In this document: positions 46,358-58,258 of the stretch, one piece after another
Layout of the letters: each line of letters opens with the position of its first letter
How positions within the stretch are numbered: position 1 is the stretch's first letter
The notes under the pieces: model-generated
Databases searched by the model: none
What the model was told of the DNA's origin: nothing
What the model saw: only the letters and a program-made list of their open reading frames with translations
Position numbers and translations under genes: made by a program
From: Cephalopachus bancanus
Taxonomy: Eukaryota; Chordata; Mammalia; Primates; Tarsiidae
Reading direction: 5' to 3'
Length of the DNA: 64,000 nt
NCBI GenBank assembly: GCA_027257055.1
Contig: JAPVLO010000003.1
Span: 9,861,501 to 9,925,500 of the forward strand

Positions 46358-46945
46358 GTTTTTCTATTATTTCTTAAACCAATATCACACTGTCTTGGTT
46401 ACCACCGTAGCTTTATGGTAAATCTTGAGGTTGGACAGTATCAGTCCCCAAACTTTGTTCTTTTTCATGTTGTTTTCAGAAGCATGTCAACAGACTTCCC
46501 CTGAAGTTTTTTTATTTGCCAGTGTTCTAACCCATGGCCACTCCTTGCTGAGAAGCTGAAAAAAATCGTAGCTAATGTTTTAACCCAATGCACAAAGTTG
46601 GGTGTGTGCATTGGTTAGTCATCTGATGGTTTCTGCCATAACTGTAGATGTCTGGAAACCTTGCCATGTGGCGATCATAGCATTATTGGGGAATCCACAA
46701 ATGTACCCCATGAGAGCCTGCTATAAAGAAGAATATCAATAGCCAAGACAAAACCAAAACTATAACCTACACTTGCCAACTAGAATTTTTTAAAAAATTC
46801 ACCTCTTCACTACCCTGACCCTAGAAGATATAGAAGATGGAAGGGGCAGATGAAGAAAGGTTGAAGGACTACATCGTCTCCATTAAAAGTATCTGTGGCA
46901 GGAAGACTGGAGCTGATGGGAGGGAAGAAGTTCCAAATTGGATGT
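46358..46945. other. Unassigned stretch
   Basis: 46,372-46,450 (ACCAATATCACACTGTCTTGG...TAGCTTTATGGTAAATCTTGAGG) is a decayed L1 trace. Otherwise nothing recognised. Confidence 0.35.
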
Positions 46946-46954
46946 AAGATTGAC

Positions 46955-47241
46955 TTTTTTTTTTTTGCTTTGGAGTCTCACTCTGTCAGCCAGACTGGAG
47001 TGTTGTGGCATGATCATGGCTCATTGTAGCCTCAAACTCCTTGGCTCAGGTGATCCTCAGCCTCCCAAGTAACTGGGACTACAGGCACATGCAACTGTGC
47101 CCAGCTAATTTTTTTATTTTTTGTAGTGATGGTGTCTTGCTATGTGGCCCAGGCTGATCTCAAACTCCTGGGCCCAAGTGATACTCCCACCTCAACCTCC
47201 CAAAATATTGGGATTACAGGCATGAGCCAGTACACCCTGCC
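46955..47241 (-). mobile_element. Older dimeric Alu with target-site duplication
   Basis: GCTTTGGAGTCTCACTCTG to CAGTACACCCTGCC. AAGATTGAC flanks it on both sides. No lineage-specific linker. Confidence 0.92.
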
Positions 47242-47250
47242 AAGATTGAC

Positions 47251-47656
47251 ATTTTAATTGGATTTAACTTTTTGTTCTTTATTTTATTTTTTTACTATTG
47301 TAAATTATGAGAAAGCAATCAGATTTGCTGAAATAATGTTAAAGGATAGGAAGGGGTTACTAATGATTGCTAGTCAGTCTTCCTGGCTCTCTTCTGACAG
47401 GTGGCCTTTTCACTGCTGTAGGGTGCTGGTTCTGTCAATAACGGAAAACTTTGGAAGTATTAGGGTTCTGTGGGACAAGAGAAAACCCAGTAGGAGTATT
47501 TAGGGGAGACTGACTATAACAGAATAATGACAAATTCTAGTCTGTCACTGGGACCTCTCTAAAGCTCTCTATCACTTTGTGACCTCTCTAGCACTTAGTT
47601 TTCTACTTTAAAATAAGTGGGTTAAAAAAAATAGACACCTTTTGGGATGGCTGCCT
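47251..47656. other. Unassigned stretch with a MIR trace
   Basis: 47,535-47,625 (CTCTATCACTTTGTGACCTCTC...TAAAATAAGTGGG) resembles a + MIR. The rest is unassigned. Confidence 0.35.
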
Positions 47657-47671
47657 GGCTCCCTCCTTTAT

Positions 47672-47975
47672 TTTTATTTTATTTTATTTTATTTTTTGAG
47701 TTGGAGTCTCACTCTGTCGCCCAGATTGGAGCGCAGTCGCCGCTCCCGGCCACCGCAGCTTCGACCCGCTGGGCTCCGGCGATCCTTCTGCCTCCGCCTT
47801 CCGAGTAGCCAGAATTACAGGCACGTGCTACCATGCCCGGCTGATTTTTTGATTTATTGTAGAGATGAGGTCTCGCCAAGTTGCCCAGGCGGGTGTGGAA
47901 CCAGCGGGCTCAGGCAATCCACTCACCTCAGCCTCCCAAAGCGCGGAATTACAGGCTGAGCCACCCAGCCTGGCA
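47672..47975 (-). mobile_element. Alu, full-length dimer with target-site duplication
   Basis: A (TTTTA)n tail, GAGTTGGAGTCTCACTCTG to CACCCAGCCTGGCA. GGCTCCCTCCTTTAT is at 47657-47671 and 47976-47990. Confidence 0.96.
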
Positions 47976-47990
47976 GGCTCCCTCCTTTAT

Positions 47991-48400
47991 CAGGAGATTG
48001 CCTCTAGTAAGTAGGAAAGCTTCAAATCTGAACCACGTGATCCAGCCTCCCCTCCCATCAGAGCTCAGTAACCAGGAGAGGATATCTGCCCCAGCCCAGG
48101 GCAGGCTTTCTCTTGTGGCAATACTGAATAGGGGAACTCAGAGGCTGAGGGATACTAGCACTGAGTCTCATCATTGACTGAGAATCTTACACTTACTTGC
48201 TGCTGCTGGCTCCAGAAATGCTCTGCTTCTTGCTCTTCTTAGGTCTTGACTGCTCAACTTTTCTTGGTTTTCATGAGATTTCCTAGTAGCTTTACAGTAA
48301 ATTCTTCACTGTGCTTAAGCCGCCCAAAACAGTTTTCTATTACTTATATTCCAAGGTACCTTTTTTTTTTAAAGAATCCATTCAACTTCCAAATTCTATT
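47991..48400. other. Unassigned stretch
   Basis: No gene or repeat recognised. Confidence 0.35.
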
Positions 48401-48410
48401 ATTCTGTGAT

Positions 48411-48549
48411 TTATTTTATTTTATTTTTATTGTAGAGACAGGGTCTTGTCAAGTTGCCCGGGCTGGTTTCGAACCCGCAGGCTCAGAAAGTCCATTCACT
48501 TCAGCCTCCCAAAGTGCTGTGATTACAGCCTGAGCCACTGAGCCCAGCT
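48411..48549 (-). mobile_element. Alu left-arm monomer with its own target-site duplication
   Basis: A single left arm (TGTAGAGACAGGGTCTTGTC to CACTGAGCCCAGCT) with a TTTTA tail. ATTCTGTGAT is at 48401-48410 and 48550-48559, so it inserted as a monomer. Confidence 0.88.
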
Positions 48550-48559
48550 ATTCTGTGAT

Positions 48560-49669
48560 ATAATGGTGCCTGTTACTCTTCAACAGAGATTAATTGTAAC
48601 TTGAGTACTGAAGACCACAGACTATTGGCAGCTTTGGCATTGGTAGGTGACTGCAGTTTTGGCAGTCTCTACATTGATGAAAATTAGAGATATTCCTTTA
48701 ATAATATCAGGTATTTAATCTGTAAATTTGTACTTGTTTTCCATGGAAAACATTTTTAGTTTAACAGTTTATATTAGAGGTATGCATGACATTTATAGAA
48801 AAGGATTTCAGTTTCCAGTGCAAGAAATAAATGAGCCAAGTCAGATTTTCCAAGACACAATATCAAAGGCACTATTATTAGATACATGCTGAGTCTAAAG
48901 AGTTGAGTGTATATTTGAACTGGTTTATCACTTGTCTCATGTATTGACTGAATTTAGGGAGTATTTTGAGGGCAATTTGTGCTCTCTAGTTAATTTTCCT
49001 TGATAATTCTGAACATTAAAAAGGTTAAACTCAAATTATACATATTTTGTCCTAAATGTTATCTATTACTATAATATAACTTGATATAGCGTGAATATCA
49101 AGTGCCTATCAAAGTAACTTTAGAATGAAAATCCCTAAACTAAAGTTTAGAAGTGCAATTGGTCTCTTTAATATGAAACTTCCTAATCATGGATGATTTA
49201 TGGTCCTTTAAAAAAATTCAATAGCACAGTAGGGTGACTGTAGCTAATAACAATATACTGTATATTTCAAAATAGCTAGAAGAGAACATTTGAAATGTTA
49301 CCAATACAAAAAATGATAAATGTTCAAGATAATGAATATTCTAAATACTCGGATTTGGTTATAACATATACGCACGTATCAAAATGTCACATGTATATGT
49401 ATAAATATTATGTATTAATGAAAAATACAATAAAATAGATATTGTTATGGATTTCCCAAAGTGAAAGGCATGCCGCTCAGTGGATAGAAAGCAGTATTGC
49501 AGGGAAGAAACAGCTAGGATTGCATTTATGATAGTGAGTTTCAGGATGTTGCTAGCTTGAACCAGGGAGATGGACAAGTAAGCTGAGACTAAGAAGGGTT
49601 ACAGGAGTTGTTCTAGAATTAATAGGATGCTTAATATCACTGGTATGACCATAATATTTGTATTAATAG
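48560..49669. other. AT-rich unassigned stretch
   Basis: No gene or transposon recognised. Could hold conserved non-coding DNA, but nothing decisive is visible. Confidence 0.3.
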
Positions 49670-49930
49670 AGGGGCATATGGTTGAAGAGAGCATTCATTC
49701 CTTTATAACAGTAGCTCTGAACCAGGGATGATTTTGTGACCCCCATTCCCAGGAGTCATTTGGCAAAGCTAGACCCATTTTTGTTGTCAAAATTGGTGTG
49801 TGGGTGTGCACTATTGGCCTCTAATACCAAGGATACCGCTCAACATCCCACAATGCATAGGACAGTCCCCCACAACATAATTATTGAGCCCAAAATGTCA
49901 ATAATGTTGCTCATGAGGAACCTGGTTTAT
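49670..49930. mobile_element. MER20-like hAT DNA transposon
   Basis: CTGAACCAGGGATGATTTTGTGACCCCC, then TTTGGCAAAGC, then CATCCCACAATGCATAGGACAG and ATGTCAATAATG follow the MER20 order. Confidence 0.6.
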
Positions 49931-49994
49931 AAAAATTAGTTTCTTATGTTTTTGAACTAAAAAATTCTTTCAATAGGCTTCGTAAAAACTCTTT

Positions 49995-50044
49995 TTTTTT
50001 TTTTCCTGTGGTTCCAGCTACTTGGAAGGCTGAGGTGGAAGGTC
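49995..50044. mobile_element. Tiny Alu fragment, tail and body in opposite orientation
   Basis: A T-run (reverse-strand tail) followed by CTGTGGTTCCAGCTACTTGG..., an Alu piece reading on the + strand. AAAACTCTTTT flanks it on both sides. Confidence 0.65.
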
Positions 50045-50560
50045 AAAACTCTTTTGGACAAGTTAATATAATTAGACCAGTTTTGCTTCCTAATGGATAA
50101 ACTATACTTTGTAGTTTGGATTCATTTTATCAGCAATGATTATGTAATTTGGCAAACCTCTTCCAAAGGTCAGGAAAAGTAGGAATTTTCAAACAAAATA
50201 TTCCCAAATCTTGCCTTTCTTTCTTACCAATTCAAAGCTTTCCCTCTTTTCATTACCCATTTCTTTCTACTATGCTCCATTTTAATAGACTAAATAAGCC
50301 AAGCACTGGCCAGAATCAAATGTGGTGAGCACATTTAAAATTTAGACAGAACTTTTTTTTTGGGTGAGATTACTATTTAATCTCCCTTAGATCTCTTTTT
50401 AAAAATTTCTTTAGGTTCTAGGCAGATAGGGCCAAGCTTATTCTTAGAGTTTTGAAATGAAACAAATTTCAGATTATTTGTAGCATCTGAGATGATTCAT
50501 TCCTTTCTGTTGAAATTAATGTTTGAAGTAACCAAAGTGCTTGATTTATCTTCTTTAAAA
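50045..50560. other. Unassigned stretch
   Basis: AT-rich. No gene or repeat recognised. Confidence 0.35.
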
Positions 50561-50569
50561 AAATATGAC

Positions 50570-50860
50570 GGCCGGGCTCGGTGGCTCAGCCTGTAACCCC
50601 GCGCTTTGGGAGGCTGAGGTGAGTAGATTGCCTGAGCCTGCAGGTTCGAGATCCACCTGGGCAACTTGGCAAGACCTCATTTCTACAATAAATCAAAAAC
50701 TAGCCGGGTGTGGTAGCATGTGCCTGTAGTTCCAGCTACTTGGAAGGCTGAGGCGGAAGGATCGCCAGAGCCCAGCAGGTTGAGGCTGTGGTGGCCGGGA
50801 GCGGCCACTGCACTCCAGCTTGGGCAACAGAGTGAGACTTCAACTCAAAAAAAAAAAAAA
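50570..50860 (+). mobile_element. Alu, full-length dimer, near consensus
   Basis: GGCCGGGCTCGGTGGCTCAGCC to CAACTC and an A-tail. ATATGAC and AAATGAC flank it. Confidence 0.96.
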
Positions 50861-51920
50861 TGACTTGTTTCACTGGTGCCCTTGTTTGTGTTATTAATGA
50901 ATTTCATTACATCTCAGGATGATACTGGCAGACACATGATTTAGAGATGTCATAAGGATTACTTCTATTAAGTATTTTTTTAAGTTCAAAGACAAAACAT
51001 ATCTTTTTCAAAATTTAAGACTGTTGAAATGTAAAATGTTTTAGAAAATAATATCCGAGTTCTGCCCCTAAATTCACAACACTATAATTCCAATGATGCG
51101 TGAATGCATAGAAAGTATAGGAAGAACTGACTCAAATATGAAAGCATAAATATTCACAGATGCTTCTTTTTTCTTTAGTTTTGCTAGAAAGTACGCTACA
51201 GGTCTAAAAACATTTCTCCATAGGAAGTGCTTGCTTGGAAAACCACACATGAAAAGTATTTTAACAAGGCTATTCTTTTTTGATAATTAATGAAATGTAG
51301 AGTTTTACTACACATTTCTCATGTTTTAAACCCTTAGTGTTTAGGACAGTGCCTCTGACATCCAGCAAAATGCTTGGAACGTAGCAGGCATGCACAACAA
51401 ATTTGTTAAATTAATTAAGATTAATGGATAAGCATTCAGATAACAAAGACCAATGCAAATCTCACTTTGTAGTGCATACCCCTGTACAGCTGTCACCTAC
51501 CTAGCAGCTCATCGTGTATTTCCAATTTCCTGGTGCCAGCAAGATCTGTTCACACATCAAATAAAAATGTGTCAAGTTAAACTTTTTTTGTTGTTTTTTT
51601 TTTACCAAAACCTACTTCTCCTTCTTGTTTCCTGTTTATCTGAATGCAACCACAATCCTCCTACTCACCCATTTCTCATTTCCTTACTTGGCAAATGGCT
51701 CCCTTTCCTGCCTTCACAGGTGGAGTTGACATTCACCCTACTCTGCTTCCACTTATGTTTCCCTCGGGGTCTCAACTCCTACTTCCTTCTTTTGTTTGAA
51801 CTAGTGAATACCCTCCGATTGATTTTCTCTGTCTGTATTCTCTCCTCACCAAACCATTCCTAATGTTGTTGCTTGATTGCAGCTCTGTTCTCTCCCCCCA
51901 CCGCTCCCCCCAAACCAACC
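50861..51920. other. Unassigned, with MIR-like and LINE-like traces
   Basis: 51,340-51,405 (GGACAGTGCCTCTGACATCC...GTAGCAGGCATGCA) is a MIR-type end. The pyrimidine-rich 51,450-51,870 may be old LINE, unassigned. Confidence 0.35.
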
Positions 51921-51924
51921 CAGT

Positions 51925-51980
51925 TTGGCATAATGGTTAAGAGAATCAAGGATTCTGGCTCTGATATGCCTGAGCTTAAT
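51925..51980 (+). mobile_element. MIR fragment
   Basis: GCATAATGGTTAAGAGAATCAAGGATTCTGGCTCTGATATGCCTG is the start of a MIR. Confidence 0.6.
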
Positions 51981-51983
51981 GTT

Positions 51984-52013
51984 TGATCAAGATCAAGATC
52001 AAGATCGATCAAG
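51984..52013. repeat. Short GATCAA tandem
   Basis: TTGATCAAGATCAAGATC continues to AAGATCGATCAAG: about four 6-base units, placed where the MIR breaks off. Confidence 0.8.
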
Positions 52014-52320
52014 AGCTAACCTCTGGAGCCAAACTTCCTGGCTTACTGTCTGCCATTCAAGGGCTTAACTATTTTTCCAACCTCGTTTATCATTTTGTAG
52101 TCTAGCCAAAACATCTCCCGCCATCTCTCACCTGGCTGTTGGATCTTGCCTAGCTTTTAAAGTCCAGCTTACATGTCACCTTATCCACCTCCCTGACGTT
52201 ATCTTCCTCCCAGAACTGCCTTCGCTTGATATATCTTCATGTCTCAGTACCTGCTTCGTATAATGACTTGTGTTTTTCTTCTTTCTTAAAAAAAAAAAAA
52301 TCCCTTTTGGGAAATGGAAT

Positions 52321-52625
52321 TTTCTTTTCTTTCTTTCTTTCTTTTTTTTTTTTTGAGTTGGGTTTTCACTGTCGCCCAGACTGGAGTACAGTGGCACGAT
52401 CACGGCTCACTGCAGCCGTGAATTCAAGCGATCCTCCTGCCTCAGCCTCCCCAGTAGCTGAAACTACAAGTGCGCGTCACCACACCTGGCTAAGTTTTGA
52501 AATTTGTAGAGACACGGTCTTGCTATGTTGCCTAGGCTGGTCTCGAACTCCTGAGCTCAAGCAACCCTCCCGCCTTAGCCTCCCAAAGTGCTGGGATTAC
52601 AGGCAGGAGCCACTGCGTCCGACCT
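52321..52625 (-). mobile_element. Older dimeric Alu
   Basis: A (TTTC)n tail, GAGTTGGGTTTTCACTG to CTGCGTCCGACC. No lineage-specific linker. Confidence 0.9.
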
Positions 52626-52653
52626 GGGAGATGCACATTTCTTAAGGGCAGGA

Positions 52654-52687
52654 TATTATTATTATTATTGTATTATTATTATTATTT
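52654..52687. repeat. (TTA)n
   Basis: ATT/TTA trinucleotide run with one interruption. Confidence 0.92.
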
Positions 52688-52829
52688 AAAAAATATATCT
52701 CCAATGAGTCACTGTGCGACTTGCACTGTGGTTGCTCAATAAATGTTAGGTGAATGACATCAATTTACAGAAATAAATACGACTCTGAGAATCTTCCCAT
52801 GAGCACCGTGTTTTGTTTGTCTGCTGGTT

Positions 52830-53620
52830 CTCCCGGGTCTGGCACAGCGCCCAGCGCGAAGATGCTGGACCCTTATTAGGAGAACCGAGGCCTGCGTCCT
52901 GGGTAGACGCCGGGACCACGCTCGGGACCCCGCTCGCCCCGCCCCCCCGTCTGCCTTGGGGCTCCGGCGGCTCCTCGGACGCGAGGCCCCGCCCCTCGGC
53001 AGGCCGGCTCCGGGCAGCAGGGCGCACGCGCAGGGCTCGAGCCGGCGCGGGCGGGCGGGCGCGCGGCCGCCGCTGTCCCCTCCCCTGTCCCCCCCCCCGC
53101 CCCTCTACGCGCTCGCGGGGAACCCGTCGCTGCGGCTGCTTCGGCCGCCGTGGTCAGTCGTCGTTATGGACTGCCCGTGGGATGGGCTGGCTCTGGCTTT
53201 CTCCTACACGTCCATGTTCCCCTTTTTTGACATCGCCCACTACCTAGTGTCCGTGATGGCGCTGAAGGATCGGCCGGGTGAGTGCGGGTCGCCGCCGACT
53301 GACCCCCCTCAGGGTCCCCCTCACGGCGAGGACGGCCCGAGTCCGTGGTCGAGTTGGAGGGGCGCCAAGAGCCGACTCGTCCTACCCCTCGAGTACAGGT
53401 GGGGAAACTGAGGCCGGGGAGGGAGGAGGCCCCAGTACTCGTCGAAAAGGAGGCGCGACCTGGCGTCCCCGGCGCCCCCCCAGGTGCGTGCGGGGCGACC
53501 CCTGCCGGCCGCTGGCGGGACCCCCGGGACGGGTGGCAGGAGTCGGCCGAGCGGTCCGGAAGTCGCGCGGTCTCCTGGTGGCACCGCCGCCTCCTTGGAC
53601 GGGCTTTGGAAGCCACCTGA
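52830..53620 (+). promoter_or_regulatory. CpG-island promoter of TMEM38B
   Basis: Dense CG pairs with GC-box-like CCCCGCCC and GGGCGGGC motifs, and no TATA box, surround TMEM38B exon 1. The transcription start probably lies in the 52,950-53,150 stretch. It runs past the donor into intron 1. Overlapping open frames on both strands come from composition. Confidence 0.85.
53166..53277 (+). CDS. TMEM38B: TMEM38B (TRIC-B), coding exon 1
   Basis: Codes for the first 37 residues plus one base: MDCPWDGLALAFSYTS, then MFPFFDIAHYLVSVMALK and DRPG. This is the N-terminus of TRIC-B, a trimeric potassium-permeable channel of the endoplasmic reticulum that balances charge during calcium release; loss in people causes a recessive osteogenesis imperfecta. 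MFPFFDIAHYLVS is the start of the first membrane segment. The exon ends at GG followed by GTGAGTG (donor at 53,278), phase 1. The start ATG has G at -3 and +4, and there is no upstream ATG in frame. Later exons were not found in the window, so the gene is cut by its right edge. TAL2 is the upstream neighbour. Confidence 0.95.
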
Positions 53621-54146
53621 GAACACAGCTCCCAGAGAGAGCAAGTTTCTGACCCAGCCTCTTGGAGTAACACGTAGGCAGGGACTACTCTCCGGTCCTG
53701 AAAGCTGTACAAACTCCCGGAACGCCTCCCGTAGGCGCGCCCGCGCTCCCGCCACGCGGTGGCCTGTCACTGTGGCTTGCACGTGAGCAGCGAGTGGATT
53801 CCCGGGTTCACAGTCATGAGGGCCATCGCGCAAAGAGTCGCTTGGCAGAGTTTCACTCTCTGTGGAATGGGGATATAGTCTTCACACGGCAGTTTGAGTT
53901 GTTCTAACGCTATGATAAAGGAGCAGTGGTGGTATTTTCTTGTGTTTTACCCGTTGATATGTTTGCTCCAATATTGCTTTGCTTTTTTTGCAGTTATTCT
54001 GCCTTCCTTTAGTGTTATGGGCCTCTTTTTTCTTTGAGGTCAGACATTTCTTCGTCTACTTTTCTGTGTGTTCATGTTGCCTCTCATCTGCCTTATTTTG
54101 CAGATAGTTGATGAATGAGGTTGAGGTTGATGCTGTGGCACTCTTT

Positions 54147-54446
54147 TTATATTTTTATTTTTTTTTTGAGTTGAAGTCTCACTCTGTCGCCCAGACTGGA
54201 GTGCAGTGGTACGCTCCTGGCCACCGCAGTGTCCACCTGCTGGGCTCCCGCGATCCTTCCGCTTCAGCCTTCCAAGTAGCTGGAACTACAGGCGCGCGCT
54301 ACCGTGCCCGGCTAATTTTTTGATTTATTGTAGAGATGAGCGCTCACCAAGTTACCCGAGTGGGTCTCAAGCATGCGGACTCAGGCAATCCACTTACCTC
54401 GGCCTCCCACAGTGCTGGGATTACAGGCTGAGCCACCGAGCCCGGG
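54147..54446 (-). mobile_element. Alu, full-length dimer with target-site duplication
   Basis: GAGTTGAAGTCTCACTCTG to CCGAGCCCGG. GCTGTGGCACTCTTT and GCTGTGGCGCTCTTA flank it. Confidence 0.95.
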
Positions 54447-54654
54447 CTGTGGCGCTCTTATGGACCGTTGGTGGGCCTCAGAAATATTATTCATGTACAT
54501 TGGAGTTTGTAGCTTAGTCTAAATCATTGGTAGAAATTTTCACCTGGATAGGTATTGAAGTAGGATAGATAATTTGCGTGAGATCCTGCTTCCTTGATTT
54601 GAGAAGTACATTTTGTTACTATTCCACATTCAGAATTTGATATTTTCTTGTGTA

Positions 54655-55015
54655 GGTGAAGTCAGAGGTTCTCAAAGTGTGGTCCAGGGACCTGTGGGAA
54701 TCCCTGACACTTCCAAGTTAAGGGTATTTTCAAAATATGCAGATGTTATTAATCTTTTTCACTCTCACTTTCTCACAAGTGTACAGTGGAGTTTTCCAGA
54801 GGCTACACGACTCATGATACTGTAATGTATTGAAGCAGATAGGAAAATCTAGCCACTGTGTTCCATTTGAAGCCAGAGATTTGTTAAACTATACAAGAGG
54901 GTGACTTTTTCTCACTAATTGTTTTCAGCTTTGGAAAGTAGTTATTTTTACAAAAAGTATATATTAATTAGGGCAATATTTAATGCATCTGTGATTTTAC
55001 AGATGAATACATAAG
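54655..55015. mobile_element. hAT-Charlie-like DNA transposon relic
   Basis: GAGGTTCTCAAAGTGTGGTCCAGGGACC, TTTTTCACTCTC, GTACAGTGGAGTTTTCCAGAGG and TTTTGGAAAGTAG-type parts are in the order of a known hAT family. Subfamily not assigned. Confidence 0.6.
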
Positions 55016-55612
55016 GAACTATTGTTTTGTGGTGGAGCAGTTCTATTCAAACATACCCCTAAAGGCTGAGGAAACTGAGAGGTTGACAAGCCCAATTTCT
55101 CAGAAAGAAACCTGTAATAGAGACTTACAAACATAAGCCATGTCTTGGGTGGGGATGAGGAGACAGTGAATCCTGGCTGGGTTAACTCCCAGCCCTGTTA
55201 TCCCCTAGCCCCAGGGCTTATATACTATAGGGAAAAGATATATGGGCTCCTGAAGGGATGTGTGGGACAGTTACTTAAGGGCTGGATTTATGATAAGTAC
55301 ACCATAAATAACATTAAGGCTGTTTTGTTCTAAGGGCAGAATATATAGTACGTACATGTTCTTACAACAGGGAACAATAGAAAATAGAGATCTTACCCGT
55401 TTTAAAGGCATTCCCAGAACTGGGGTTAATCAGAAGTCAGAATGGTAAATTAGCATCCAAGATAGAGTTACTTTAGCATCTATGACTATGTCAAATTTTC
55501 TGAATTATAATTTCTAATTGCTAAGTATTGATACTTGTATTCCACATAAACAAAAGCTCTTTGTAATCCTCAGGAAATTTTTTAAAGTCAGGTTTTGAAA
55601 AAGGTATTACTC

Positions 55613-56079
<467 letters not shown>

Positions 56080-56084
56080 TAAAA

Positions 56085-56240
56085 CGAAGTTCTGTGTTTT
56101 TGGACAAACTCATAGTCATGTAACCACCATCACAATCAAGATGTAGAACAGTTTCCTTACCCACCCCCAGTTCCCTCCTGCTGCTTTGTAGTCAGCTCTC
56201 CACTAGCTCCTGGCAACCATTCATCCACTCACTAATTTTT
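56085..56240 (-). mobile_element. L1M 3' UTR fragment
   Basis: ACCACCATCACAATCAAGATGTAGAACAG and CTAGCTCCTGGCAACCATTCATCC are a well-known L1M 3' UTR stretch. Confidence 0.65.
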
Positions 56241-56399
56241 AGGGGTATAGAGGAGTCCTGAGACTCCAAAATTTGAGATAGTTGAATACTGTGATAATTG
56301 AATGCTAATGTAGTATTATAAACTGTCAGTACGTGTAAAGAGGTAAAAATGGTAGGAATCACACATAAGAGTATACCTGTGTAGGCTTTTACTAGAGGT

Positions 56400-56890
56400 G
56401 TGTTAGGCTGACCATTTCCCTTGACAACATTAGCTATTATCAGTCTTCAGTATCTTGTCATTTTGATGATCAGAAGACAGTTTTCATTGCATTTGTCATG
56501 ATTACTAATGAGTTTGTGCCCTTTAAGTTTATTGGCTATTTGTATTTCATTCCTGTAAATTGCTTAGTATCTTTTGCCCATTTCTATTGGACTATAGGGT
56601 GTTGTCTCATTCTGTTGACTCTCTTTGTTTATCATGAATATTAATTCTCTTTGTGTGTGGTAGGCCTTTTTCCTTTAACTCTTGATGTCTTGAACTGTTG
56701 TTTATATTATCTTTTGTGGCAGAAGTTTAACAAATTTCATAGTTAAATCTGATTACTTTTTCATAGGCAAATCTTCATTTTTTTTTTTCTCTTTTATGAC
56801 TCTTGGGATTTGTGTATTGTTTTAGGAAGGGCTTTCCCATGCCTAACACTATAAAAATACTCATCTGTGGTCTTTTAAAAAAGTTCTATA
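56400..56890 (-). mobile_element. Old L1 fragment
   Basis: CTTTTGCCCATTTCTATTGGA and AGGAAGGGCTTTCCCATGCC fit the reverse L1M 3' region. Confidence 0.55.
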
Positions 56891-57150
56891 GTTCTTAACC
56901 TATTTGCAATGTTTTTGTGTTGTATAGATGTTCCTTTGCAAGTCTTTGAATATCAACAATGCATGGCTGGAAAGAACATTGCAACTCAGTGATCTCAGCA
57001 GAGTAGGTTAATTGAATTGGTTTTGCTTTAATACCCTTATTAAGATTATCCCTGTTGCTGGATGGACTGCAGTGCAATGCTTGTGAGTTCTTTGACTCAC
57101 TACTGAAAAGAATTTCAGAGCAGCTAGTAAAGTTTTGAAACAATTTATTA

Positions 57151-57196
57151 GAAAGAGAGAAAGAGAGGGAGAGAGAGAGAGAGAGAGAGAAAGAAA
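57151..57196. repeat. (GA)n polypurine tract
   Basis: GAAAGAGAGAAAGAGAGGG then a GA run: about 45 pure purines. Confidence 0.95.
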
Positions 57197-57407
57197 CATG
57201 CTGAGGCATGGGCAGGGTTGGAGAGAGATGCCCTTTAGCTTTTGACAAAAGGCTTGATATACAGTATACCTATTTAGTGATTAATATGTTAATAAGTGGG
57301 TGGCAGGTATCTGCTCCAGAGAGATTACTATTGAGCTAGGGGTGACCTTTTCCTGGAACACGCATTTTGCCTTTGACCAGAGTCTTGATAGACTTTGTGA
57401 TTATGTT

Positions 57408-57695
57408 TTTTTTTTTTTGAGTTGGAGTCTCACTCTGACGCCCAGACTGGAGTGCAGTGGCCGCTCCCGGCCACCGCAGCCTTGACCTGCTGGGCTCCGG
57501 TGATCCTTCCGCCTCAACCTTCCAAGTAGCTGGAACTACAGGTGCGCGCTACCACACCCGGCTCATTTTTTGATTTATTGTAGAGACGAGGTCTCACCAA
57601 ATTGCCCAGGCAGGTCACGAACCCGCGGGCTCAGGCAGTCCACTCACCTCAGCCTCCCAAAGGCGCGGGATTACAGGCTGAGCCACAGAGCCTGG
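57408..57695 (-). mobile_element. Alu, full-length dimer with target-site duplication
   Basis: GAGTTGGAGTCTCACTCTG to ACAGAGCCTGG. TTTGTGATTATGTT is at 57394-57407 and 57696-57709. Extra base in CCCAAAGGCGCGGG but no 5-base deletion. Confidence 0.97.
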
Positions 57696-57975
57696 TTTGT
57701 GATTATGTTAATTCATGAGTTAAAAGGTGGTTTGATGATCATTTCTACACCTTGATGGGCTTTTCTTTGATGAGCTGAGAGTATGGGGTGGACTGGCAAG
57801 TTTGCACTCCAGCCTGCCTGGTGGACAGGTCTGATGTGATAAGGAAAAAATGTCTGAATGTTTCCTCTATTCTAAAACTACTTACAAGAAGCTTGTCTGT
57901 GTCTGACATACTGAATACTCTCCCTCAATTCCTACTGCATAGTCCACTGGAGTGTCCTTAGTTATTGCTTATTTT

Positions 57976-58258
57976 CTTTTCTTTTTTTTTTTGAGTTCGA
58001 GTCTCACTCAGTCACCCAGACTGGAGTACAAGTGGCCGCAGCCTCGACCTGCTGGGCTCCGGCAATCCTTCTGCCTCAGCCTTCCAAGTAGCTGGAACTA
58101 CTGGCACATGCTACCATGCCCGGCTAATTTTTTAATTTATTGTAGAGATGAGGTCTCGCCAAGTTGCCCAGGCGGGTCTTGAACCCACAGGCTCAGGCAA
58201 TCCACTCGCCTCAGCCTCCCAAAGTGCAGAATTACAGGCTGAGCTACCGAGCCTGGCT
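57976..58258 (-). mobile_element. Alu dimer, first part of a trimeric block
   Basis: GAGTTCGAGTCTCACTCAG to CCGAGCCTGGCT. It is followed without a gap by another left arm. Confidence 0.94.

Larger units (their letters stand above)
52150..52760 (+). mobile_element. L2, split by an Alu
   Basis: AAGTCCAGCTTACATGTCACC before and TTGCTCAATAAATGTTAGGTGAATGA after the Alu at 52,321 are L2 landmarks. It ends just before the TMEM38B promoter. Confidence 0.65.

Noticed and set aside
47642..47959. 105-codon frame and many similar ones ending in SPSCPGGS or LPKRGITG
   Set aside because: These are translations of Alu elements.
52956..53165. N-terminal extension of TMEM38B
   Set aside because: The frame is open upstream but begins with TTG, not ATG, and does not resemble TRIC-B. 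ATG at 53,166 matches the known N-terminus.
53164..53833. 182- and 170-codon reverse frames over TMEM38B exon 1
   Set aside because: They are shadows of the CpG island on the opposite strand with no recognisable domain.
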